From: Gammaproteobacteria bacterium
GTDB taxonomy: Bacteria > Pseudomonadota > Gammaproteobacteria > SZUA-140
Assembly: GCA_026982145.1 (NCBI GenBank)
Contig: JALSHQ010000370.1
Span: forward strand, 1-9,729
Length of the DNA stretch: 9,729 nt
Direction of reading: 5' to 3'
Within the stretch, counting starts at the first letter, position 1. The number at the start of each line of letters is the position of its first letter. Below, piece by piece: positions 1-7,230 of this stretch. The position numbers and the translations under genes are program-made. The notes beneath the pieces are model-generated. The model was not told the DNA's origin and ran no database searches. It saw only the letters and a program-made list of their open reading frames with translations.

Positions 1-1
1 C

Positions 2-481
2 TATTACCCCGCGCCGCTGCGTGGAGCGATCGATCAGGTAAATACGTTTGTTTATGACAATATTAATAACGGTGTTTACCGTTGTGGTTTCGCAACTAAA
101 CAAGGCGCTTATGAAGCGGCTTTTGACCAACTATTTAGCGCACTGGATGAAATTGAAGCGCGACTCAATAGAGATCGTTATCTGTTGGGTTCACAGATCA
201 CTGAAGCGGACTGGCGACTGTTTACAACCTTAGTGCGCTTTGATCCAGTCTACGTCGGCCACTTTAAATGTAATCGACAACGCATCGCCGACTACCCGAA
301 TCTCAGCAACTATCTGCGGGCGCTTTACCAATACCCGGGGGTCGCTGAGACCGTCAACATGACGCACATCAAGCAGCACTACTATTATAGTCATGCCGCG
401 ATTAACCCGACGCGGATTGTGCCCGGGGGGCCTGCACTATTGCTAAACCTTCCGCACGATCGGGATCGATTTAATGACTGA
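2..481 (+). CDS. yqjG: Glutathionyl-hydroquinone reductase, YqjG/ECM4-like (5' end outside window)
   Basis: The frame is open from the first complete codon of the window to a TGA at 479-481, giving 159 residues of the C-terminal half of a protein whose family is usually about 310-330 residues. The fragment carries the all-alpha C-terminal domain of Xi-class glutathione S-transferases. Recognisable blocks are NNGVYRCGFATKQGAYEAAF near residue 24, the N-capping-box region ITEADWRLFTTLVRFDPVYV, HFKCN, and a tail ending INPTRIVPGGP; these closely follow E. coli YqjG as I recall it. The family reduces glutathionyl-hydroquinones to hydroquinones using glutathione in the cytoplasm. The N-terminal thioredoxin fold with its catalytic cysteine (CPW motif) must lie left of the window, so catalytic competence cannot be judged here. 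It is followed after 20 bases by the CDGSH gene on the same strand, which suggests co-transcription. Confidence 0.93.
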   Translation, partial: YYPAPLRGAIDQVNTFVYDNINNGVYRCGFATKQGAYEAAFDQLFSALDEIEARLNRDRYLLGSQITEADWRLFTTLVRFDPVYVGHFKCNRQRIADYPNLSNYLRALYQYPGVAETVNMTHIKQHYYYSHAAINPTRIVPGGPALLLNLPHDRDRFND

Positions 482-485
482 CCTA

Positions 486-494
486 AGAGAGGAG
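486..494 (+). promoter_or_regulatory. Ribosome binding site of the CDGSH gene
   Basis: A purine run AGAGAGGAG lies 7 bases before the ATG at 502. It is the strongest Shine-Dalgarno match among the left-hand genes. It fixes the start of the double-CDGSH protein and suggests strong translation of this small product compared with its neighbours. Confidence 0.75.
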
Positions 495-501
495 TGAAAC
501 C

Positions 502-738
502 ATGAAGATGTTTGAAAAAGGGATGCCTTATCAGATCAAGGTTAAAGCCGGTGAAAAGGTACATTTGTGCCAGTGCGGCCATAGCAAAAATCCACCCTAC
601 TGTGATGGCGCGCATGGTGCCTATCCAACAGGTGAACCACTGGCATACACCGCAGAGAAAAATGAGACATTACGTGTTTGTGGGTGTGGCAAGACAGGCA
701 ACCGCCCGATGTGTGACGGGAGCCATAACCGCAGATAG
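502..738 (+). CDS. Small protein with two CDGSH iron-sulfur motifs
   Basis: This 78-residue protein consists of little more than two tandem CDGSH zinc-finger-type motifs. The first reads CQCGHSKNPPYCDGAH (about residues 24-39) and the second CGCGKTGNRPMCDGSH (about 60-75). Each has the three cysteines and one histidine that bind a 2Fe-2S cluster in the mitoNEET/CISD family, so the protein should carry two clusters. There is no signal peptide or membrane anchor, unlike animal mitoNEET, so it is probably a soluble cytoplasmic electron- or cluster-transfer protein. It resembles the two-motif CISD3/MiNT arrangement. It lies 20 bases after the yqjG-like gene and 24 bases before the pirin gene, a spacing typical of one operon. 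The partner and reaction are unknown; a role with quinone or aromatic redox chemistry is inferred only from the neighbours. Confidence 0.93.
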   Translation: MKMFEKGMPYQIKVKAGEKVHLCQCGHSKNPPYCDGAHGAYPTGEPLAYTAEKNETLRVCGCGKTGNRPMCDGSHNRR

Positions 739-762
739 CGCAATAAAATTCAGAAGGCCAAG

Positions 763-1488
763 ATGATTAAGCGACACAAGGCGATGGAGATGAAGGAAGG
801 TGATGGTGTGAATGTGTACCGCCTGATGCCGATTGCCGGTTTTCGAAACTACGACCCCTTTGTGTTGTGGGATGACTTTACGATTACACCGGGCAGTGGT
901 TTTCCCGACCACCCTCATCGTGGTTTTGAGGCGATCACCTATCTCTATAACGGCTCAATCAAACATACGGATAACCTTGGCAATAGTTCGACGGTAACGG
1001 CCGGTGGTGCGCAGCGCTTTACCGCTGGCAGTGGGATTGTCCATTCAGAGGTGCCCAATGAAGAGAGACCGACACGAGGCATTCAGTGCTGGATTAACCT
1101 GCCGGGACGGCTGAAGCAGATCGACCCTGCATATCAGCAGGTCGATGATAATGAGTTTCCAGTTATTGAGATTGAGGCCGGGCGGATCAAGGTGTTGGTG
1201 GGTGAAGGCTCGCCACTGAAGATCATGACACCGCTACGTTACCTCGATATCGAACTCAACGGGAGCGCGTCACATATCGAACCGATTCCTAAAGGGATGC
1301 GTGGTTTCCTCTATGTTGCCGAGGGTGAGGTCACTATCAACCAGCAACCATACCGCAAGGGTGAGAGCGCCTTTTTTGAAAATGAAAAAGAGGTGGTGGT
1401 CGGCGTTGAAAATAAAGCGCGAGTGATGTTGGCTTTTGGCAAACCACACGGCGAACCGATCATCCAATATGGGCCATATGTGGATTAA
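763..1488 (+). CDS. Pirin family bicupin protein
   Basis: The 241-residue product is a full-length pirin with an N-terminal cupin (about 15-125) and a C-terminal cupin-like domain (about 150-235). The metal-binding ligands of the family are present: His50 and His52 in DHPHRGFE, and His94 and Glu96 in GIVHSEVP. They correspond to the two His, His and Glu iron ligands of human pirin. Other pirin hallmarks are the YDPFVLWDDF stretch before the metal site and QCWINLP at about 108-114. Several pirins, including E. coli YhaK and YhhW, have been studied as quercetin 2,3-dioxygenases or redox-sensitive proteins, but substrates vary and none can be assigned here. The ATG at 763 is preceded by AGAAGG at 752-757. 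It is the last gene of the left cluster and meets the next gene tail to tail 25 bases later, with no clear terminator between them. Confidence 0.93.
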   Translation: MIKRHKAMEMKEGDGVNVYRLMPIAGFRNYDPFVLWDDFTITPGSGFPDHPHRGFEAITYLYNGSIKHTDNLGNSSTVTAGGAQRFTAGSGIVHSEVPNEERPTRGIQCWINLPGRLKQIDPAYQQVDDNEFPVIEIEAGRIKVLVGEGSPLKIMTPLRYLDIELNGSASHIEPIPKGMRGFLYVAEGEVTINQQPYRKGESAFFENEKEVVVGVENKARVMLAFGKPHGEPIIQYGPYVD

Positions 1489-1513
1489 ATCGGTGCTACT
1501 TTAAAAAGAGGGT

Positions 1514-1810
1514 TCACTCGACGCTATTGATGTAGTCCCACAGCTCAAGCCCTTCAATGCCCAGCATCACCGCTAGCGCCGCACAGCCGAGTATCGGTAG
1601 CAGTAACTTGATATCAAAGCCATTGGTGAAGAGCAGTTTGCCACCGATATAAAGACCGACCAGTGATACGATTACGCCAAACTCTGCCATCAGTAGTAGT
1701 GTCAACAGTGGCATCATCGGCTCCCCTTCGGCAGAGATGGCGGTAGCCATTGCTACCTTGATAAAGATGCCGATGAAGAGAGCGATGATGGGAAAGGCGG
1801 CGCGGTTCAT
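1514..1810 (-). CDS. Small membrane protein of unknown function, three predicted helices
   Basis: I do not recognise this 98-residue protein. It is strongly hydrophobic with three likely membrane helices: about residues 5-26, 33-57 and 69-87. A short GEPMM loop separates the first two and a TNGFD segment the last two, and the tail is acidic (GLELWDYINSVE). It has a positively charged start (MNRA), no cysteine pair or catalytic motif, and no lipobox. The ATG has only a weak GGA-type ribosome binding site 9-12 bases upstream. It lies 68 bases downstream of hrpA on the same strand, so it may be read through from hrpA or from its own weak promoter in that gap. It could belong to one of the small DUF membrane families; length, hydrophobic pattern and the absence of an overlapping alternative support it as a real gene. 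Confidence 0.75.
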   Translation of the reverse strand: MNRAAFPIIALFIGIFIKVAMATAISAEGEPMMPLLTLLLMAEFGVIVSLVGLYIGGKLLFTNGFDIKLLLPILGCAALAVMLGIEGLELWDYINSVE

Positions 1811-1878
1811 GTGCAGTGTTCCATAATGAGTTTTTTAGTGTAAAAGCGTGGGGACGATTAGGCAAGTGAAAGAGGGCA

Positions 1879-4800
1879 CTAAAGCACCTTTGCCCACTGC
1901 TTCTTTAACCGTTTGGTAGAGACCGGCAGCTTGGTTTTGAGCTCCTGTGCAAAGAGTGAAACGCGCAGCTCTTCAATCATCCAGCGATAGGTGGTGAGTT
2001 CAGGGTCTAAGATGTTTTGTTGCTGCTGTTTTTCAACGCGGGCAACATAATCGTCCCACAGTGGTTTGATCTCCTGTATCAGAGCGCGGTCACGACTGAC
2101 CGTGCCCGCCAATTTTTCTAGGCGCAGATTGATCGCCTTGAAGTAGCGCGGATACTCACGCAGCCATTCAGCAGGCGTTTGATTAATGAAGCCGCTGTAG
2201 ATCAAGTGATCGAGTTGATTTTTGATATCGCCAGCGGCGTGTAACCATGCGGGTGAGAGTGACCCTTTTAATTTCTTTTTAAGCTGGTGGTGCTGTTGCA
2301 GTGTTTCCAGTAGCAGCTGGCATAGTTCTTCACTGATCAGCAGCAGATTTTGTTTGCCGTTATTAATGCATTGATCAAAGGCAAGGGTGGTGCGTGGTAG
2401 TTCACCACTAAAGAAAGCCTGGTCGATGATGGTATTGATTAAGTCTTGTTGGAGTTCATCGCAGCGACCCACTGGCGCATAATAGAGATTGATCTCTTTC
2501 TGATGAGGTAGCTGACGAGAGAGGTATTTGAGTTTGTCTGGCAGTCTGAATTCGACCATGCGGCGCAGTGCAATGCGTGTCTCCTGCTCGGCTTGCTGCG
2601 CGTTGTCACGTAGCTCGATCGCAACACTCTCTTGCTGATCAATCAGTGCTGGATAACCGCGCATCTGTATACCATTTCGTTTGAATTCAACATCAGTGGC
2701 GAGCTCGCCGAAATCCCATGTCGTAATCCCCTGGCGTTCACCCTTCCATGAAGGGACTTCGGCAAAACTCTGTTTAGCCATCTCTTGGAGTTGCTGCTGT
2801 AGTGGGCGCAGTGCTCGCCCCATCGCAATCGACTTGCCGTGGTCATCAATGACATTAAAATTAACGAACATGTGGGGGGGTAATTTTTCTAACTGCCAAT
2901 CCTCGAGGGTCACCTTGACTCCGGTCATGCGCAGGAGCTGCTGTTGCAGTGCGGGCAGCAGAGGTTCATCACTCGCAGAAAGCGCGCGCAGGCAGGCATC
3001 CGTATAGTTTGGCATCGGTACAAAGTTTTTGCGTAAACCCTTTGGAAGAGATTTCAGTAACTGACGAATTTTTTCATGCAGCAGGCCGGGCACTAACCAT
3101 TCGAAGCGTGGTGAACTTAGCAGGTTAAGCGCTGCGAGTGGCACGCTTACCGTGACCCCATCCTGTGGGTGTGTCGGGTCAAAGTGGTAGTTTAATTTGA
3201 GTGCCATCCCGGCAACGTTGATGGTATCTGGAAACTGCGCAGCGGTAATCGCATCCGCTTCATGCTGCATTAAATCTTCACGCTTTAGAAAGAGCAATTT
3301 TGGTGATTTCTTTTCTGTCTGTTTACGCCATGCTTCAAAGCGCCGCCCATCATAGATCTCTGGAGGTAGGCGCTGATCATAAAAACGGTAGAGCACTTCA
3401 TCGTCGACCAACAGGTCACGGCGGCGTGATTTCGCCTCCAGTGATTCGATCTCATCAATCAATTCAATATTGTGTTTGAAAAATGGCGCGGGGGTGTTGA
3501 ACGCCTTTTCCACCAGTGCGCCACGGATAAAAAGCTCACGCGCCTCAACCGGATTAATCTTACCGTAGTGAATCTTACGCCGCGGATTGATTATCAGGCC
3601 GTAGAGTGACAGGCGCTCAAATGCCATCACGGCTGCCGGGCGTTTCTCCCAGTGGGGTTCGAAAACAGTGCGCTTACAGCGCTCACCAGCGACATGTTCT
3701 ATCCATTCCGGTTCTATGCGCGCACAACCGCGTGCATACATGCGCGTGGTCTCAACGAGCTCAGCGGCCATCATCCATTTGGGTGGTTTCTTAAAAAGCA
3801 CCGAGCCGGGGAAGATATTCAGCTTAATACCGCGAGCGCCTGTGAACGCCTGTTTATCTCCCTTAAGGGCGACGTTGCCGAGCAGGCCGGTCAGTAATGC
3901 CTGATGAATGGCGGCGTAACGATCGGGTTCTATTTCGATCGCCTCATCACGCTTATCACTTACCAACGGCGAGTGGTTGAGCTTCCACCCCAGTTCGCCC
4001 GCGAGGCTTTTAAGTTGTACATGAACATCGTGCCATTCGCGCATGCGGAGGTAGGAGATGAAATGATCCCGGCACCAGCGCCGCAATTTGTTGTTGGTGA
4101 GCCTGCTTGCTTCGCGATGGTAGCCGCGCCACAGGTTCAGGTAAGCCAGAAAGTCAGAGCGCTCATCACTAAAGATTTTATGTTTTTCATCGGCGGCCTG
4201 CTGTTTTTCGTGGGGGCGTTCACGCGGCTCCTGCACGCTAAGTGCGCTGGCAATCACCAGCAGCTCGGCAAGGCTACCATTGTTATTGGCGGCGAGCACC
4301 ATGCGGCCAATCTTTGGGTCGATGGGGAGGCGTGCCAGCTGTTGCCCAATCTTCGTAAGCTGTTTGCCGCTGTCGATCGCACCCAGCTCTTCGAGCAGTT
4401 TATAACCATCGCTGACCATCTTTGGCTCGGGTGTTTCAACAAATGGAAAGTGCTCGATATCACCGAGGCGTAATGCCTTCATCTGTAAAATCACTGCGGC
4501 CAGATTGCTACGCCGGATCTCTGGTTCGCTAAACTCATGACGCAACGAGAAATCTTCTTCGCTATAGAGGCGAATACAGATGCCGGGGGCGACCCGCCCG
4601 CAACGTCCCGCGCGCTGATTGGCAGAGGCCTGTGATATTTTCTCGATGGGCAGTCGCTGCACTTTGGTGCGATGGCTATAGCGGCTGATGCGTGCCATGC
4701 CGGGGTCGATCACATAGCGGATCCCCGGCACTGTCAGTGAAGTCTCGGCAACGTTGGTTGCCAGCACAATGCGGCGACCTTTGTGCGACTGGAAGATACG

Positions 4801-5778
4801 GTTTTGATCGCTGGCCGAAAGCCGCGCATAGAGCGGCAGAATCTCTGTATGGGGTGGGTGATGTTTGCGTAGGCTTTCGGCGGTCTCACGAATCTCCCGC
4901 TCTCCGGGCAGGAAGATTAAGATATCACCGAGGCCATCTTGCGCCAGCTCATCCACGGCGTCACTTATCCCTTGGAGGATATCTCGGTCGGGTTCATCAT
5001 CACCATCGTTTTGCAGGGGGCGATAGCGCATCTCAACCGGGTAGGTGCGGCCGCTCACTTCAATCACCGGTGCATCGTTGAAATGTTCTGAAAAACGAGC
5101 AGTATCGATGGTGGCGGAGGTGATGATCAGTTTGAGGTCGGGGCGTTTAGGCAGTAGCTGTTTTAGATAACCGAGCAGGAAGTCGATGTTGAGGCTGCGC
5201 TCATGCGCCTCATCAATGATCAACGTATCGTACTGATTAAGAAAACGGTCTTTCTGGCTTTCGGCCAGCAGAATGCCGTCGGTCATTAGTTTGATATAAC
5301 TCTCTGGGCGAATGCGGTCGCTGAAGCGCACTTTATAACCCACCGCATGGCCGACTTCAGATTTCAGCTCTTCGGCAATGCGCATCGCAACCGTGCGTGC
5401 TGCGATACGGCGCGGTTGCGTGTGGCCAATCATCCCTGTAACACCGCGCCCGATTTCAAGGCAGATCTTGGGCAGTTGTGTTGTTTTGCCAGAACCCGTT
5501 TCGCCCGCAATAATCACCACCTGATGCTGCTTGATGGCGGCGGAAATTTCAGTACGCCGCTCACTGACAGGCAGCTCATCGGTGTAATCGGGCAGGGGGA
5601 GATTGGCTTTTCGTTGTTCACACTGCTGGCGCGACTTCTCGATCTGAGTGGTGAGCGCTTGCAGCTCAGCATTATCTGGCGTACGGATGAGTCGTTGCAA
5701 TTTTTGATACAGACGGTGGCGATCAGCCACCATGCAGTGGTTAATTAAAGCGTGGATCTCTGCTGGAATATTGCTCAT
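1879..5778 (-). CDS. hrpA: ATP-dependent RNA helicase HrpA (DEAH box)
   Basis: From the ATG at 5776-5778 the product has 1299 residues, matching the roughly 1300 of E. coli HrpA. It carries Walker A GETGSGKT at about 92-99, the DEAH box at 189-192, SAT at 221-223 and motif VI QRAGRCGR at 388-395. A HA2/winged-helix segment (about 430-540), an OB-fold region (about 600-680) and the long HrpA-specific C-terminal DUF3418 region (about 700-1290) follow. HrpA is a cytoplasmic DEAH/RHA helicase that unwinds RNA. In enterobacteria it has been linked to mRNA processing and to rescue of stalled or collided ribosomes. The frame stays open upstream to a TTG at 5898, but the shorter start is preferred: it matches family length, and an extended -10 promoter lies inside the longer version. 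No Shine-Dalgarno sequence is obvious before the ATG. All helicase motifs are intact. Confidence 0.97.
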   Translation of the reverse strand: MSNIPAEIHALINHCMVADRHRLYQKLQRLIRTPDNAELQALTTQIEKSRQQCEQRKANLPLPDYTDELPVSERRTEISAAIKQHQVVIIAGETGSGKTTQLPKICLEIGRGVTGMIGHTQPRRIAARTVAMRIAEELKSEVGHAVGYKVRFSDRIRPESYIKLMTDGILLAESQKDRFLNQYDTLIIDEAHERSLNIDFLLGYLKQLLPKRPDLKLIITSATIDTARFSEHFNDAPVIEVSGRTYPVEMRYRPLQNDGDDEPDRDILQGISDAVDELAQDGLGDILIFLPGEREIRETAESLRKHHPPHTEILPLYARLSASDQNRIFQSHKGRRIVLATNVAETSLTVPGIRYVIDPGMARISRYSHRTKVQRLPIEKISQASANQRAGRCGRVAPGICIRLYSEEDFSLRHEFSEPEIRRSNLAAVILQMKALRLGDIEHFPFVETPEPKMVSDGYKLLEELGAIDSGKQLTKIGQQLARLPIDPKIGRMVLAANNNGSLAELLVIASALSVQEPRERPHEKQQAADEKHKIFSDERSDFLAYLNLWRGYHREASRLTNNKLRRWCRDHFISYLRMREWHDVHVQLKSLAGELGWKLNHSPLVSDKRDEAIEIEPDRYAAIHQALLTGLLGNVALKGDKQAFTGARGIKLNIFPGSVLFKKPPKWMMAAELVETTRMYARGCARIEPEWIEHVAGERCKRTVFEPHWEKRPAAVMAFERLSLYGLIINPRRKIHYGKINPVEARELFIRGALVEKAFNTPAPFFKHNIELIDEIESLEAKSRRRDLLVDDEVLYRFYDQRLPPEIYDGRRFEAWRKQTEKKSPKLLFLKREDLMQHEADAITAAQFPDTINVAGMALKLNYHFDPTHPQDGVTVSVPLAALNLLSSPRFEWLVPGLLHEKIRQLLKSLPKGLRKNFVPMPNYTDACLRALSASDEPLLPALQQQLLRMTGVKVTLEDWQLEKLPPHMFVNFNVIDDHGKSIAMGRALRPLQQQLQEMAKQSFAEVPSWKGERQGITTWDFGELATDVEFKRNGIQMRGYPALIDQQESVAIELRDNAQQAEQETRIALRRMVEFRLPDKLKYLSRQLPHQKEINLYYAPVGRCDELQQDLINTIIDQAFFSGELPRTTLAFDQCINNGKQNLLLISEELCQLLLETLQQHHQLKKKLKGSLSPAWLHAAGDIKNQLDHLIYSGFINQTPAEWLREYPRYFKAINLRLEKLAGTVSRDRALIQEIKPLWDDYVARVEKQQQQNILDPELTTYRWMIEELRVSLFAQELKTKLPVSTKRLKKQWAKVL

Positions 5779-5818
5779 GCGGAAAGTGGTTAACGACTGG
5801 AGAATTTGTGAGGCGGCT

Positions 5819-5827
5819 ATTATAGCA
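5819..5827 (-). promoter_or_regulatory. Extended -10 promoter of hrpA
   Basis: Read on the minus strand this is TGCTATAAT, a perfect TGn-TATAAT extended -10 element (TATAAT at 5819-5824, TG at 5826-5827). The -35 region 17-18 bases upstream is poor, as is common for extended -10 promoters. Transcription would begin near 5812 and give a leader of about 34 bases before the ATG at 5778. Its position inside the alternative longer hrpA frame argues that translation begins at 5778. Confidence 0.65.
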
Positions 5828-5976
5828 CCCCTAATATGCGCCGGATCAGGCTGGGTTAAGCGCTCCATCCAGAGGCGAAAATGGTGCAAAGAGTGCAACT
5901 ACTGACTCTTTTGAGGTTTACTATCAACATCAAACCATTTTACAAGCTACCTGAGCTTGATTAACAACCATGTTAG

Positions 5977-6213
5977 CGCTTAACTTTGCCTCAGGTTGTC
6001 CAGTTGAAGGGGGCCACTTCACTAGCTAAAGATATTGGCAATGCCAGCGCTGTTCGTGCGGTCGCTAATGCAAATGGCGCTAATGGTATTGGCATTGTTA
6101 TACCTTGTCATCGCATCATTGCTGCTAATGGTGAACTCGTTGGCTATGCGGGCGGCTTGTCAGTTAAAGAAAGGTTGTTGAAACTAGAAATAAATTATGG
6201 CCTCCCATTTTAA
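5977..6213 (+). pseudogene. Remnant of O6-alkylguanine-DNA alkyltransferase (Ada/Ogt C-terminal domain)
   Basis: About 75 codons ending with TAA at 6211-6213 match the C-terminal DNA-binding and active-site domain of Ogt/Ada/MGMT proteins. The match comprises LAKDIGNASAVRAVANANG, the alkyl-acceptor motif IVIPCHRII with its cysteine, then GELVGYAGGL and a KERLLKLE end. The family transfers alkyl groups from O6-alkylguanine to this cysteine. Intact proteins need an N-terminal domain of 80 residues or more, plus the leading helices of this domain. Here the frame is closed by TAG at 5974-5976. The stretch before LAKDIG (PQVVQLKGATS) looks like the usual VW-L-IP-G-T-SY-LA region with several residues lost. 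The only possible starts are TTG codons (the first at 5986) without a ribosome binding site. It ends one base from the convergent lipase-like gene. A translated, repair-competent protein is unlikely. The PCHR cysteine is retained, so it is not an Atl-type (PWHR) protein. Confidence 0.8.
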
Positions 6214-6214
6214 T

Positions 6215-6958
6215 CTATGTCGCTTCACGACCAGCACAATGGTTAACTGAACTACCATGCTTAAATCCACCAGAGGATAGAAAATTAATCACTTCAGAAA
6301 TGACGCTATCATTTTTCATTAAAAATGGATGTGTTGCTGGCAAAGCCACAAAGCTGCACATTCCTTTAACCTTGGCGCTTTCAACAGAAACCTTTCCATC
6401 ATCTGGGTTAGGCAAGAAAGTAGACAATATCCAATTAATAGACTGCGTTCCTGCGATAACCCCTAGCTCAAAGTTAACCGCTCCAAGACTCCTCGGGATA
6501 TCATTTTCTCCAGTACCGAGCTGCATGCCTGCTGGGCCATTCAGTAGTTTGAAACCAGGTATATTTTTCAAATTATCGACAACTTCGCTTCCATTATTGG
6601 GAGGGCCAAGCATTACCACCCTTTTTACATTTACGGGTTCGTGTACTTTATAAAATTGACGAACGAGAATCCCACCCAACGAATGGGTGACGTAGTTAAT
6701 AGGACTAGCATTCATTTTCATGCACTGTTTTAGCCCGGCGGTAATGGCTATTTCAGCTAAATCTTCGATGGCCATTTTACGGGAAGGGTAATCAACATTC
6801 GCTACAGAGAAACCTTCATCACTTAACTTATGATTCAGCTCTTCCATTGATCCGGATGTTCTAGCCAATCCGTGCAACAATATGACACATTCTGCGGATA
6901 TCGAAATCCCAGAGTAAAGCGTTGTCATTAGAAGCAAAGCGCAGATTTTAATGTTCAT
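6215..6958 (-). CDS. Exported lipase-like alpha/beta hydrolase
   Basis: The 247-residue product starts with a clear Sec signal peptide: MNIK, a hydrophobic core to about residue 18, then SISA with cleavage likely after Ala22. The mature part is an alpha/beta hydrolase of the lipase/DUF676 type. It has an oxyanion-hole LLHGLARTSGSM at 27-38, a nucleophile elbow THSLGG with Ser93, GPPNNGS at 118-124, a probable acid Asp187 within PDDGKVSVES, and His210 in ATHPFL. The full Ser-Asp-His triad is therefore present. The elbow uses Thr instead of Gly before His-Ser, a variant seen in this group. Mature cysteines 24, 79, 201 and 242 could form disulfides, consistent with a periplasmic or secreted enzyme. 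The likely substrate is a lipid or ester, but it cannot be specified. The gene is more AT-rich than hrpA and the genes to its right, suggesting acquisition. The start has no good ribosome binding site. Confidence 0.88.
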   Translation of the reverse strand: MNIKICALLLMTTLYSGISISAECVILLHGLARTSGSMEELNHKLSDEGFSVANVDYPSRKMAIEDLAEIAITAGLKQCMKMNASPINYVTHSLGGILVRQFYKVHEPVNVKRVVMLGPPNNGSEVVDNLKNIPGFKLLNGPAGMQLGTGENDIPRSLGAVNFELGVIAGTQSINWILSTFLPNPDDGKVSVESAKVKGMCSFVALPATHPFLMKNDSVISEVINFLSSGGFKHGSSVNHCAGREAT

Positions 6959-7067
6959 CTAGAATCTCGCGCCAACAGGCATAGTAAATAGCCTTAGCGA
7001 AGGATCCAGCTTGGCACTCTTTTGCCTAGGTAAAACGTACCTTTTTGAGTTGCCGGTGAGCAATGCG
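6959..7067. other. Intergenic stretch between the lipase-like gene and the MITE
   Basis: This 109-base stretch precedes the lipase-like gene and presumably holds its promoter, but no convincing -35/-10 pair can be named. TACTAT near 6980 on the minus strand is only a weak -10 candidate. A 5-bp hairpin followed by four T lies at 7028-7046 on the + strand, but nothing is transcribed towards it. No coding region is seen. Confidence 0.4.
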
Positions 7068-7071
7068 TTAA

Positions 7072-7089
7072 GGAACCTCTGATTTATTC
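7072..7089 (+). repeat. Left terminal inverted repeat of the MITE
   Basis: The sequence is GGAACCTCTGATTTATTC. It is the exact reverse complement of 7213-7230 and sits directly inside a TTAA. Confidence 0.9.
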
Positions 7090-7212
7090 TGAGCGAAGTG
7101 GATTGTGATCTAAAACATTCAGATTCGAGGCGCGAATCGCACGTAATAGTGGGCTATTGCGAAGATAAGCAACACAGAAACTGGGTGTTTTAGACGCAAG
7201 AGACGAGTTCAT

Positions 7213-7230
7213 GAATAAATCAGAGGTTCC
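7213..7230 (-). repeat. Right terminal inverted repeat of the MITE
   Basis: On the + strand this reads GAATAAATCAGAGGTTCC, the exact reverse complement of the left repeat. It is followed by TTAA, which ends two bases before the last codon of the ADP-ribosylglycohydrolase gene. Confidence 0.9.

Noticed and set aside
512..766. An 84-codon open frame overlapping the CDGSH gene in another frame
   Set aside because: The CDGSH frame has two perfect metal motifs and a strong ribosome binding site; the overlapping frame has no motif.
1862..1892. Possible terminator hairpin behind hrpA
   Set aside because: The best pairing needs two G-U pairs in a 5-bp stem and lacks a proper T run.
3904..4473. A 189-codon open frame on the + strand
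   Set aside because: It is antisense to the helicase core of hrpA, has no recognisable domain, and is the kind of open frame expected opposite a long coding gene. The same applies to 4692-5081 and 5347-5748.
5779..5898. In-frame 5' extension of hrpA to a TTG start (40 extra residues)
   Set aside because: The shorter form matches E. coli HrpA in length and in the distance from start to Walker A, and a consensus extended -10 promoter lies within the extension.
5943..5982. CAAGCT/AGCTTG hairpin and GTTAGCG-TTAAC sequence suggestive of an integron attC site
   Set aside because: The core-site consensus (GTTRRRY and RYYYAAC in the right order and spacing) is not met, there is no integrase, and no cassette array is present.
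7028..7046. Hairpin AGGTA/TACCT followed by T residues, resembling a + strand terminator
   Set aside because: The stem is only 5 bp and AT-containing, the T run is four bases, and no + strand gene ends upstream of it.
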